A stretch of DNA of 12,635 bases, taken from NCBI RefSeq assembly GCF_040654855.1, contig NZ_JBFAIU010000223.1, positions 1 through 12,635 of the forward strand, given 5' to 3'. The stretch comes from Asanoa sp040654855. Its GTDB lineage: Bacteria; Actinomycetota; Actinomycetes; Mycobacteriales; Micromonosporaceae. Positions 6,249 through 12,635 of the stretch are shown here, in pieces (position 1 is the stretch's first letter; each line of letters opens with the position of its first letter). The notes below the pieces were generated by a model. It made no database searches, was not told the DNA's origin, and saw nothing but the letters and a program-made list of their open reading frames with translations. The translations under genes were made by a program, and so were the position numbers.

Positions 6249-7391
6249 ATGACCGACCGGCTGGCCGAGCTGTCCGCCGCGGGCGTCGCCGTTTGGCTCG
6301 ACGACCTGTCCCGCGTCCGGCTCAGCACCGGCACCCTGGACCAGTTGCGCCGCGAACAGCACGTCGTGGGCGTGACCACCAACCCGACGATCTTCGCCAA
6401 GGCGCTCGCCGACGCGGACGCCTACGACGGCCAGGTCCAGGACCTGGCGACCCGCGGCGTCTCGACGGAAGAGGCCGTCCGCATGCTCACCACGTACGAC
6501 GTGCGTTGGGCGTGCGACGTGCTGCGGCCCGCGTACGACGCGTCCGACGGCGTCGACGGCCGGGTCTCGCTCGAGGTCGACCCACGGCTCGCGGGCGAGA
6601 CCGAGAAGACCATCGCGGAGGCCAAGGGCCTCTGGTGGCTGATCGACCGCCCGAACGCCTTCATCAAGATTCCCGCGACCGAGCAGGGGCTGCCCGCGAT
6701 CACCGCGACGCTGGCCGCCGGCATCAGCGTCAACGTCACGCTGATCTTCTCGCTCGACCGCTACAGCCAGGTGATGGACGCCTTCCTGGCGGGCATGGAG
6801 CAGGCCAAGGCCAACGGCCACGACCTGACCAACCTGGCGTCGGTCGCGTCGTTCTTCGTCTCCCGCTTCGACACCGAGATCGACAAGCGGCTCGAGAAGA
6901 TCGGCAGCGACGAGGCGAAGGCGCTGCGCGGCAAGGGCGCGGTCGCCAACGCGCGGCTGGCGTACGAGCGCTACTCCGCGGTGTTCGCCGGCGAGCGCTG
7001 GCAGCGCCTCGCCGACGCGGGCGCCAAGCCGCAGCGGCCGCTCTGGGCGTCCACGTCGACCAAGAACCCGGACTACCCGGACACACTCTACGTCCGTGAC
7101 CTGATCGCACCGGGCGTCGTCAACACGATGCCGGAGTCGGTGATCCACGCCTGGGCCGACCACGGCGAGACCGAGGCCGACACGGTCACCGGCAACTACG
7201 ACGACGCCAAGCAGGTCATGGCCGACCTCGCGCGGGTAGGTATCGACCTCGACGACGTGTTCGACACGCTGGAGCGCGAGGGTGTCGAGAAGTTCGCGGC
7301 GAGCTGGCAGGAGCTGATCGACGGCGTCGACAAGTCGCTGAAGGCGGCGGCCGCCGGCTCGACGAAGCCGAGCGACGCGGCGAAGGGATAG
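6249..7391 (+). CDS. tal: Transaldolase
   Basis: This class I aldolase-type enzyme transfers a dihydroxyacetone unit from sedoheptulose-7-phosphate to glyceraldehyde-3-phosphate through a Schiff base. It has 380 residues, typical of the long actinobacterial transaldolase subgroup. TTNPTIF (43-49) follows the first barrel strand. The Schiff-base lysine is K140 in AFIKIPATEQG. NVTLIFSLDRY (near 161) and SFFVSRFDTEID (near 202) are the next barrel strands, and WASTSTKNP (near 264) is the phosphate-binding strand. The last 15 or so residues are Ala/Ser/Lys-rich and probably disordered. Start ATG 6249 has GGGAG at 6235-6239, 9 nt upstream and immediately after the tkt stop. The next gene begins 2 bp after its stop, so translational coupling is likely. 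Confidence 0.97.
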   Translation: MTDRLAELSAAGVAVWLDDLSRVRLSTGTLDQLRREQHVVGVTTNPTIFAKALADADAYDGQVQDLATRGVSTEEAVRMLTTYDVRWACDVLRPAYDASDGVDGRVSLEVDPRLAGETEKTIAEAKGLWWLIDRPNAFIKIPATEQGLPAITATLAAGISVNVTLIFSLDRYSQVMDAFLAGMEQAKANGHDLTNLASVASFFVSRFDTEIDKRLEKIGSDEAKALRGKGAVANARLAYERYSAVFAGERWQRLADAGAKPQRPLWASTSTKNPDYPDTLYVRDLIAPGVVNTMPESVIHAWADHGETEADTVTGNYDDAKQVMADLARVGIDLDDVFDTLEREGVEKFAASWQELIDGVDKSLKAAAAGSTKPSDAAKG

Positions 7392-7393
7392 CG

Positions 7394-9082
7394 GTGAGCA
7401 CCTACGGGTTCGGGTCCGACGGGGTCCCGGAGAACGGCGACGACCCCGGTCCGGCATTCGCCGACGGCGTCGTCGCGGCGGCCGGCATCGCGGTGTACGG
7501 CGCGGGCAGCGCCGACGCCACCGCGACCCGGGCGTCGCTGGTCGGCGCCGACGTGCCGGCCAAGCTCGTGGCCAAGGACGCCACGCTCTGGGGCCCGGAC
7601 GCCGAGGCCGAGGCGAAGATCCGGCTGGGCTGGGTCGACACCTTCCGGCGCAGCCGGGAGCTGCTGCCCCGGCTGGCCGAGCTGCGCACCGAGCTCGCCG
7701 ACCTCGACCACGTGGTGCTCGCCGGCATGGGCGGCTCGTCGCTCGCGCCGGAGGTGATCACCCGCACGCTCGGCGTCGAGCTGACGGTGCTGGACACCAC
7801 CGACCCGGCGCAGGTCCGGGCGGCGCTGGCCGACCGGCTGGAGCGCACGCTGGTCGTGGTGTCCAGCAAGTCCGGCGGCACGGTCGAGACCGACAGCCAC
7901 CGGCGGGCCTACTGGCAGGCGTTCCTCGACGCCGGCATGTCCGAGGCCGAGGCCGGGCGCCACTTCGTGGTCGTCACCGACCCGGGCTCGCCGCTCGAGA
8001 CCAGCGGTCGCGAGATGGGTGCCCAGGTGTTCCTGGCCGACTCCGAGGTGGGTGGGCGCTACTCGGCGCTGACGGCCTTCGGCGTCGTGCCGACCGCGCT
8101 GGCCGGCGTCGACGTGGCCGAGCTGCTCGACCAGGCCGAGGAGCTGCTGCCGGCGCTGCCCGAGGAGAGCGGCAACCCGGGCCTCGCGCTCGGCGCGGCG
8201 CTCGGTGCGGCCGCCGTCGCGGGTCGCGACAAGGTGGCGCTGGTCTCCGACGGCACCGGCATCGTCGGCCTCGGCGACTGGGCCGAGCAGTTGATCGCCG
8301 AGTCGACCGGCAAGGACGGCAAGGGCATCCTGCCCGTGGTGATCGAGTCCCCGGACAGCCCGGGCGCGCACGGCGACGACGTGCTCACGGTCACGGTGGG
8401 CGGCGCACAGCCGCCGGCCGGCGTGCCCGGCGGCGGCGTGCGGCCCGACGTGGCCGTCAACGGCCCGCTCGGCGCCCAGTTCCTGGCCTGGGAGTTCGCC
8501 ACCGCGGTCGCCGGCCGCGTGATCGGCATCGACCCGTTCAACCAGCCCAACGTGACCGAGTCGAAGAACAACACGACCCGGATCCTGGCCGAGGGGCTGC
8601 CGGACGAGTCACCGTCCTTCACCGAGGACGCGATCGAGGTGTACGGAGGCACGGGCGACAGCCTCGCCGCGGTGCTCGGCGACCTGGTCGACGGCATCGC
8701 CGCGCACGGCTACCTCGCGGTGCTCGCGTTCCTCGACCGGGTCGGCGACGCGCGGGTCGAGCAGGTGCGGGCGCTGCTCGCCACCGCCGCCGGCAAGCCG
8801 GTGACGTTCGGTTGGGGACCGCGCTACCTGCACTCGACCGGCCAGTACCACAAGGGCGGTCCGCAGGTCGGCTCGTTCCTGCAGATCACCGGCGCCGTGG
8901 TGGACGACCTGGAGATCCCCGGCAAGCCGTACGGCTTCGCCGAGCTGCAGGCGGCCCAGGCGGCCGGCGACCGCAAGGCGATGACCGACCGCGGCCGGCC
9001 CGTCGTCCGGCTGCACCTGTCCGACCGGGCCGCGGGCATCGACCAGCTGCTACGCGCGTTGGCGAGCCTCCCAGCCCGCTAG
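7394..9082 (+). CDS. pgi: Glucose-6-phosphate isomerase
   Basis: This enzyme interconverts glucose-6-phosphate and fructose-6-phosphate and links the pentose phosphate operon to glycolysis and gluconeogenesis. It has 562 residues with two SIS sugar-isomerase domains. AGMGGSSLAPEV (110-121) and SSKSGGTVET (157-166) bind the phosphate. FNQPNVTESK holds the conserved E389 and HSTGQYHKGGP (480-490) holds H480 and K487. It belongs to the shorter-motif actinobacterial Pgi variety, not the E. coli type, and the assignment rests on the SIS motifs. Start GTG 7394 lies 2 bp after tal; AAGGGA at 7383-7388 inside the end of tal serves as the ribosome site. I recall the same insertion between tal and zwf in Streptomyces and relatives, while Mycobacterium lacks it here. 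An in-operon isomerase would let fructose-6-phosphate from Tkt/Tal re-enter Zwf, a cyclic pathway for NADPH. Confidence 0.95.
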   Translation: MSTYGFGSDGVPENGDDPGPAFADGVVAAAGIAVYGAGSADATATRASLVGADVPAKLVAKDATLWGPDAEAEAKIRLGWVDTFRRSRELLPRLAELRTELADLDHVVLAGMGGSSLAPEVITRTLGVELTVLDTTDPAQVRAALADRLERTLVVVSSKSGGTVETDSHRRAYWQAFLDAGMSEAEAGRHFVVVTDPGSPLETSGREMGAQVFLADSEVGGRYSALTAFGVVPTALAGVDVAELLDQAEELLPALPEESGNPGLALGAALGAAAVAGRDKVALVSDGTGIVGLGDWAEQLIAESTGKDGKGILPVVIESPDSPGAHGDDVLTVTVGGAQPPAGVPGGGVRPDVAVNGPLGAQFLAWEFATAVAGRVIGIDPFNQPNVTESKNNTTRILAEGLPDESPSFTEDAIEVYGGTGDSLAAVLGDLVDGIAAHGYLAVLAFLDRVGDARVEQVRALLATAAGKPVTFGWGPRYLHSTGQYHKGGPQVGSFLQITGAVVDDLEIPGKPYGFAELQAAQAAGDRKAMTDRGRPVVRLHLSDRAAGIDQLLRALASLPAR

Positions 9083-9102
9083 GACCCACTATTGGAGTTG
9101 TG

Positions 9103-10617
9103 GTGAACCCGCTGCGTGATCCGCAGGATCGGAGACTGCCGAGGATCCCGGAGCCGTGTGCTCTGGTGATCTTCGGCGTGACCGGCGACCTGTCTCGCAA
9201 GAAGCTGTTGCCGGCCATCTACGACCTGGCCAACCGAGGGCTGTTGCCGCCTGGCTTCGTCGTGCTCGGGTTCGCCCGCCGTGACTGGGGCGACGGCGAC
9301 TTCGAGTCGCTGGCGATGGAGGCGGCCAAGCGCGGCGCCCGCACCCCCTGGCGCGAGGAGGTGTGGGCCCGGCTGGCCGGCAACATCAAGTTCGTGCCGG
9401 GCGCGTTCGACGACGACGAGGCGTTCGACCAGCTCGCCTCGACGCTCGACGAGCTGCGGGACTCGCACGGCATCGCCGGCAACGCCGCGTTCTACTTCGC
9501 GATCCCGCCACCGGCGTTCCCGACCGTGCTCAAGCAGCTCGCCCGCACGGGGATGGCCGACAACCGCAAGTCCGGCGGCTGGCGCCGGGTAGTCGTCGAG
9601 AAGCCGTTCGGCAACGACCTCGCCTCGGCCAAGGCGCTCAACGGCCTGGTCGACGACGTCTTCACCCGCGACGACGTGTTCCGGATCGACCACTACCTCG
9701 GCAAGGAGACGGTCCAGAACATCCTGGCCCTGCGGTTCGCCAACAACCTGTTCGAGCCGCTGTGGAACAGCAAGTACGTCGACTCGGTGCAGATCACGAT
9801 GGCCGAGGACGTCGGCATCGGCACCCGGGCCGGCTTCTACGACGCGGCCGGCGCGGCCCGCGACGTGCTGCAGAACCACCTGCTCCAGCTGATGACGCTG
9901 GTGGCGATGGAGGAGCCGACGAGCTTCGACGCGGCGGAGATCAGCACCGAGAAGCTCAAGGTGCTCCGCGCGATCACGGTGCCGCAGGACATCCGCGCCG
10001 AGACGGTGCGGGGGCAGTATCTCCCGGGCTGGGTCGGCGGCGAGCGGGCGGTCGGCTACCTGGAGGAGAAGGACGTGCCGTCCGACTCCACCACGGAGAC
10101 GTACGTCGCCGCGCGGCTCGGCGTGCAGAACCGGCGGTGGGCCGGCGTCCCGTTCTACCTGCGCTGCGGCAAGCGGCTCCCGCGCCGGGTCACCGAGCTG
10201 GCGATCATCTTCAAGAAGGCGCCGCATCTGCCGTTCAACCCGTACGACATCGAGATGCTCGGCGCCAACCAGCTCGTCATCCGGGTCCAGCCCGACGAGG
10301 GCGTGGTGCTCAAGTTCGGCTCGAAGGTGCCCGGCACGACGATGGAGGTCCGCGACATCGCGATGGACTTCGAGTACGGCGCCGCGTTCACCGAGTCCAG
10401 CCCCGAGGCGTACGAGCGGCTGGTGCTCGACGTGCTGATCGGCGACCGGACCCTGTTCCCGGACGCGGCCGAGGTCGAACAGAGCTGGCGGGTGATCGAC
10501 CCGCTGGAGGAGGCGTGGGCGGGCACCTCACCCGAGCCATACCGGGCCGGCGAGTGGGGGCCGCACGCGGCCGACGAACTGCTGCGCCGCGACGGCCGGC
10601 ACTGGAGGCGGGCATGA
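9103..10617 (+). CDS. zwf: Glucose-6-phosphate 1-dehydrogenase
   Basis: This enzyme oxidises glucose-6-phosphate to 6-phosphogluconolactone with reduction of NADP+, the committed step of the pathway. It has 504 residues from GTG 9103, chosen because GGAG (9094-9097) lies 5 nt upstream; GTG 9100 is adjacent but too close. The Rossmann motif VIFGVTGDLSRKK (G25-V26-T27-G28-D29) binds the dinucleotide. VVVEKPFG lies near 165-171. The substrate-binding and catalytic motif is RIDHYLGKE with H197 and K201. YLRCGKRLP and KFGSKVPGT are also typical. The N-terminus NPLRDPQDRRLPRIPEPC is the usual actinobacterial extension. The frame is open upstream to 8812 inside pgi but that part is a shadow. Its stop overlaps the opcA start (ATGA), which fits the known pairing of Zwf with OpcA. 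Confidence 0.97.
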   Translation: MNPLRDPQDRRLPRIPEPCALVIFGVTGDLSRKKLLPAIYDLANRGLLPPGFVVLGFARRDWGDGDFESLAMEAAKRGARTPWREEVWARLAGNIKFVPGAFDDDEAFDQLASTLDELRDSHGIAGNAAFYFAIPPPAFPTVLKQLARTGMADNRKSGGWRRVVVEKPFGNDLASAKALNGLVDDVFTRDDVFRIDHYLGKETVQNILALRFANNLFEPLWNSKYVDSVQITMAEDVGIGTRAGFYDAAGAARDVLQNHLLQLMTLVAMEEPTSFDAAEISTEKLKVLRAITVPQDIRAETVRGQYLPGWVGGERAVGYLEEKDVPSDSTTETYVAARLGVQNRRWAGVPFYLRCGKRLPRRVTELAIIFKKAPHLPFNPYDIEMLGANQLVIRVQPDEGVVLKFGSKVPGTTMEVRDIAMDFEYGAAFTESSPEAYERLVLDVLIGDRTLFPDAAEVEQSWRVIDPLEEAWAGTSPEPYRAGEWGPHAADELLRRDGRHWRRA

Positions 10618-11750
10618 TCGGGCTGTGGGACACCACCGGCAACGAGGTGGTCAAGGCGCTCGCCACCGAGCGCCGCTCGGCCGGCGGCGTGGCCAGCGGC
10701 ATGGCGCTGACGCTGATCGTCGTGGTCGACGAGAAGCGGGTCCGGGAGGCCGAGGCGGCCGCGACGATCGCCGCCTCGATGCACCCGTGCCGGCTGCTGA
10801 TCGTCGTCCGGGCCGACGTCGAGCGCCCGAGCAACCGGCTCGACGCCGAGGTGGTCGTCGGCGGCCGGCTCGGCCCGTGCGAGGCCGTCGTCATGCGGAT
10901 GTACGGCCGCCTCGCGCTGCACGCCGAGTCCGTCGTCATGCCGCTGCTCGTGCCGGACGTGCCGGTCGTCACCTGGTGGCACGGTGAGCCGCCGGAGCGG
11001 ATCGCCAACGACTTCCTCGGCGTGGTCGCCGACCGCCGGATCACCGACGTCTCGCAGACCGCCGACCCGGTCGCCGCGCTGCGGCAGCGGGCCAAGGACT
11101 ACGCACCGGGCGACACCGACCTCGCCTGGACCCGGATCACCCCGTGGCGCACGCTGGTCGCGTCGGCGTTCGACACGACCGAGGAGCGCCTGGTCGGCGC
11201 CACCATCGAGGCGTCCGACCACGACCCGACCGCCGCGCTGATGTCCGGCTGGCTCGCCGCCCGCCTCGACATCAAGCCGCGCTGGGAGCAGGACGACAAG
11301 TACCGGATCATGCACTCGGTCTGCCTCGTGGCGGCCAACAGCGACCGGCTGTCGCTGATCCGCGAGCAGGACACGGCCACCTTCACCCGGACCAACCAGC
11401 AGGAGCGGGTGCTGCCCCTGGTGCGCCGGCCGCTGGGCGAGGAGCTCGCCGAGGAGCTGCGCCGCCTCGACCCGGACCAGGTCTACGCGGCGGCGCTGAG
11501 CGCGATGTCCGGCGAGACGGGCCTCGACACCCGCCCGGCCCACCGCGTGCACGTCTGGAAGGACCCGGTGACCGCCGGCCACTCGCCCGGCCTCGGCCCC
11601 GGCATCGTCGGCGGCGGCCCACCCACCCAGGTGGAGGACATGCCGCCACGGACGGGCGACCGGGTCGTCCGCCCCGCGTCGGCGGGCGCCGGCACCGCAC
11701 AGGGCTCGGCGCCGACCACCCCGTCATCGGCCGAAGGCACGAACGGATGA
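10614..11750 (+). CDS. opcA: Glucose-6-phosphate dehydrogenase assembly protein OpcA
   Basis: OpcA is a non-catalytic partner that supports assembly or redox-dependent activation of Zwf in cyanobacteria and actinobacteria. ATG 10614 overlaps the zwf stop by 4 nt and has GGAGG at 10604-10608, 5 nt upstream. The product has 378 residues, longer than the roughly 300-340 usual for the family. The N-terminus MIGLWDTTGNEVVKALA, the Glu/Arg-rich helix after it, VVMRMYGRLALHAESVVMPLL and VPVVTWWHGEPPERIAND (W121-W122) are family-typical. No catalytic motif is expected. After about residue 298 (MSGETG) comes a roughly 80-residue Pro/Gly/Thr-rich tail, probably disordered. The single Cys seen in the N-terminal region (MHPCRLL) and another in GPCEAVV might bear on redox sensing, as proposed for cyanobacterial OpcA, but this is inference. 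The ATG of the next micro-ORF overlaps its stop. Confidence 0.95.
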   Translation: MIGLWDTTGNEVVKALATERRSAGGVASGMALTLIVVVDEKRVREAEAAATIAASMHPCRLLIVVRADVERPSNRLDAEVVVGGRLGPCEAVVMRMYGRLALHAESVVMPLLVPDVPVVTWWHGEPPERIANDFLGVVADRRITDVSQTADPVAALRQRAKDYAPGDTDLAWTRITPWRTLVASAFDTTEERLVGATIEASDHDPTAALMSGWLAARLDIKPRWEQDDKYRIMHSVCLVAANSDRLSLIREQDTATFTRTNQQERVLPLVRRPLGEELAEELRRLDPDQVYAAALSAMSGETGLDTRPAHRVHVWKDPVTAGHSPGLGPGIVGGGPPTQVEDMPPRTGDRVVRPASAGAGTAQGSAPTTPSSAEGTNG

Positions 11751-11824
11751 GCGAGCGTAGCGAGCGCGGCCAGCTCAGTGAGCCTCGCTCTTGCTCCGCC
11801 GACCGCAGGGAGGCGGCGGCATGA
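11747..11824 (+). CDS. Bridging micro-ORF between opcA and pgl (25 aa), possible translational coupler
   Basis: ATG 11747 overlaps the opcA stop as ATGA, and the TGA at 11822-11824 overlaps the pgl ATG at 11821 as ATGA, so the frame fills the gap exactly. It encodes 25 residues beginning MSERSERGQLSE and ending RREAAA. A GAAGG at 11733-11737 lies 9 nt upstream. Its first half is made of a palindromic repeat that recurs, from memory, at starts of genes in Micromonosporaceae. Ribosomes leaving opcA could restart here and then at pgl. No protein function is suggested; it may work only as a linker, or the frame may be accidental. Confidence 0.4.
   Translation: MSERSERGQLSEPRSCSADRREAAA
11749..11790. 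repeat. GAGCGAGCGTAGCGAGCG-type palindromic repeat
   Basis: GAGCGAG (11749-11755) is the exact inverted complement of CTCGCTC (11784-11790). AGCGAG (11759-11764) can pair with the same right arm. Inside lies GCTCA-G-TGAGC (11773-11783), a second small palindrome. The unit resembles short dispersed repeats that give many Micromonosporaceae proteins an 'MSERSER' N-terminus; that link is from memory and was not searched. It adds about 70 bp between opcA and pgl, where actinobacterial genes are often nearly adjacent. Confidence 0.6.
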
Positions 11825-12594
11825 GCGAGACCAGTGTCATCGTCCACGCTGATCCCGACGTGCTGGCCCAGGCGGTGGCGGCGCGGCTGGTGGTCACCCT
11901 GATCGACGCACAGGCCGAACGCGGCGCCGCGTCCTGGGTGCTGACCGGTGGCCGGATCGCCGGCGCCGTGCACCGCGCGGTCCGCGACTTCCCGGCCAGC
12001 GACGCGGTCGACTGGAACCGGGTCGACTTCTGGTGGGGTGACGAGCGGTTCCTGCCCGCCGGGCACCCGGACCGCAACGAGACCCAGGCCCGCGAGCAGC
12101 TTCTCGACGTGCTGCGGGTGCCGGCCGAGCGGGTGCACGCGATGCCGCCGTCGGACGGCCCGGACGGCAACGACCCGGAGGCGGCGGCGGCCCGCTACGC
12201 GCAGGAACTGGCCCGCGCGGCCCGCCCGGGCACGGCCCCGCTCCCCCACTTCGACGTCCTCATGCTCGGCGTCGGCGAGGACGGCCACGTCGCGTCGGTG
12301 TTCCCGGAGCACCCGGTGGCGTACGAGACGCGCCCGGTGAGCGCGGTGCGCGGCAGCCCGAAGCCGCCGCCGGTGCGTACGACGCTGACCCTGCCGACGA
12401 TCAACACCGCCGATCAGGTGTGGCTGGTCGCGGCCGGCCCCGACAAGGCCGGCGCGGTGGGCATGGCGCTGACCGGTGCGGGCCCGGTGCAACTGCCGGC
12501 GGCGGGGGTGCGCGGCGTCAACCGCACGATCTGGCAGCTGGACAGCGCGGCCGCGACCCAGGTCCGCCGCACGTTCCGCAGTGTCCGGAGCTAG
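11821..12594 (+). CDS. pgl: 6-phosphogluconolactonase
   Basis: This enzyme hydrolyses 6-phosphogluconolactone, the product of Zwf, to 6-phosphogluconate. It is a 257-residue DevB/SOL-type protein of the NagB-like fold. WVLTGGRIAGAVH (39-51; G43-G44) is the phosphate-binding turn, though most relatives I recall have a Ser/Thr after GG, here Arg45. FWWGDERFLP (70-79; D74-E75-R76) and the histidine loop LGVGEDGHVASVFP (H156) are conserved. RTTLTLPTIN and VAAGPDKAGAV follow as usual. ATG 11821 has a strong AGGGAGG at 11807-11813, 7 nt upstream, so the in-frame TTG at 11791 is not needed. It is the last gene seen in the operon; a GC hairpin begins 26 bp after its stop. Confidence 0.95.
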   Translation: MSETSVIVHADPDVLAQAVAARLVVTLIDAQAERGAASWVLTGGRIAGAVHRAVRDFPASDAVDWNRVDFWWGDERFLPAGHPDRNETQAREQLLDVLRVPAERVHAMPPSDGPDGNDPEAAAARYAQELARAARPGTAPLPHFDVLMLGVGEDGHVASVFPEHPVAYETRPVSAVRGSPKPPPVRTTLTLPTINTADQVWLVAAGPDKAGAVGMALTGAGPVQLPAAGVRGVNRTIWQLDSAAATQVRRTFRSVRS

Positions 12595-12620
12595 TTACCC
12601 TGTGTGATAACGAAAGGTGC

Positions 12621-12635
12621 GGCCGCTGAGCGGCC
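12621..12635 (+). terminator. Start of a GC-rich hairpin after pgl, likely operon terminator (cut by window edge)
   Basis: GGCCGC (12621-12626) and GCGGCC (12630-12635) pair around a TGA loop, 26 bp after the pgl stop. The stem may continue beyond the window, since GGTGC precedes the left arm. Whether a T-run follows cannot be seen. Confidence 0.5.

Noticed and set aside
6105..8371. Long minus-strand open frames opposite tal and pgi (450 and 391 codons)
   Set aside because: They have the same shadow composition, no ribosome site and no domain, and are fully opposite well-identified enzymes.
8812..9102. 97-codon N-terminal extension of zwf reaching into pgi
   Set aside because: The extension is Arg/Pro-rich shadow sequence of pgi. 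GTG 9103 has a good ribosome site and matches the family start.
11791..11820. TTG start extending pgl by 10 residues
   Set aside because: ATG 11821 has AGGGAGG at ideal spacing and the family begins at MSETS-like sequence; the extension is translated repeat and ribosome site.
1..12635. A novel defence, mobile or biosynthetic system
   Set aside because: No transposase, integrase, nuclease, toxin, CRISPR repeat or biosynthetic core enzyme is visible. Apart from the unknown 110-residue protein and the orphan ATP-grasp ligase, the genes are conserved central metabolism and haem A synthesis.

Overview
The window is high-GC actinobacterial DNA. G+C is strong at third codon positions, GTG starts are frequent, and several starts look leaderless. 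Gene content and order match the conserved actinobacterial neighbourhood that joins a SufR-type regulator, the haem A genes ctaA and ctaB, and the oxidative pentose phosphate operon tkt-tal-(pgi)-zwf-opcA-pgl. An 'MSERSER'-encoding palindromic repeat between opcA and pgl resembles repeats I recall from Micromonosporaceae (Micromonospora, Salinispora, Actinoplanes). That family is my best guess, by inference only.

Left part (1-2911). A SufR-like winged-helix regulator runs off the left edge on the minus strand. It is divergent from ctaA (haem A synthase, plus strand) across 127 bp that hold two TTACGTA elements and a CCTAC-N5-GTAGG inverted repeat. The ctaA frame does not stop where the family normally ends. 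It runs 177 bp into the 3' end of a convergent minus-strand ATP-grasp gene. Upstream of that ATP-grasp gene, on the same strand, is a 110-residue protein I do not recognise, followed by about 217 bp without a convincing gene.

Middle (2912-4098). ctaB (haem O synthase, minus strand) is divergent from the transketolase operon across about 254 bp. That interval holds a perfect short hairpin and a weak candidate -10 box, but no gene.

Right part (4099-12635). This is one tight plus-strand operon: tkt, tal, pgi, zwf, opcA, a 25-residue bridging micro-ORF, and pgl. It closes with the start of a GC hairpin cut by the window edge. The enzymes cover the oxidative branch from glucose-6-phosphate to 6-phosphogluconate (Zwf with its OpcA partner, then Pgl), the non-oxidative carbon rearrangements (Tkt, Tal) and the link to glycolysis (Pgi). 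gnd, rpe and rpi are not here. The likely outputs are NADPH and pentose/erythrose phosphates, next to haem A supply for cytochrome aa3 oxidase.

I see no phage, CRISPR, transposase, tRNA or rRNA. The main metabolic genes are ordinary. The parts worth a second look are the micro-ORF and repeat that tile exactly between opcA and pgl, the antisense extension of CtaA, the repeated 7-nt spacing of -10-like boxes before start codons, and the unrecognised 110-residue gene paired with an ATP-grasp enzyme.
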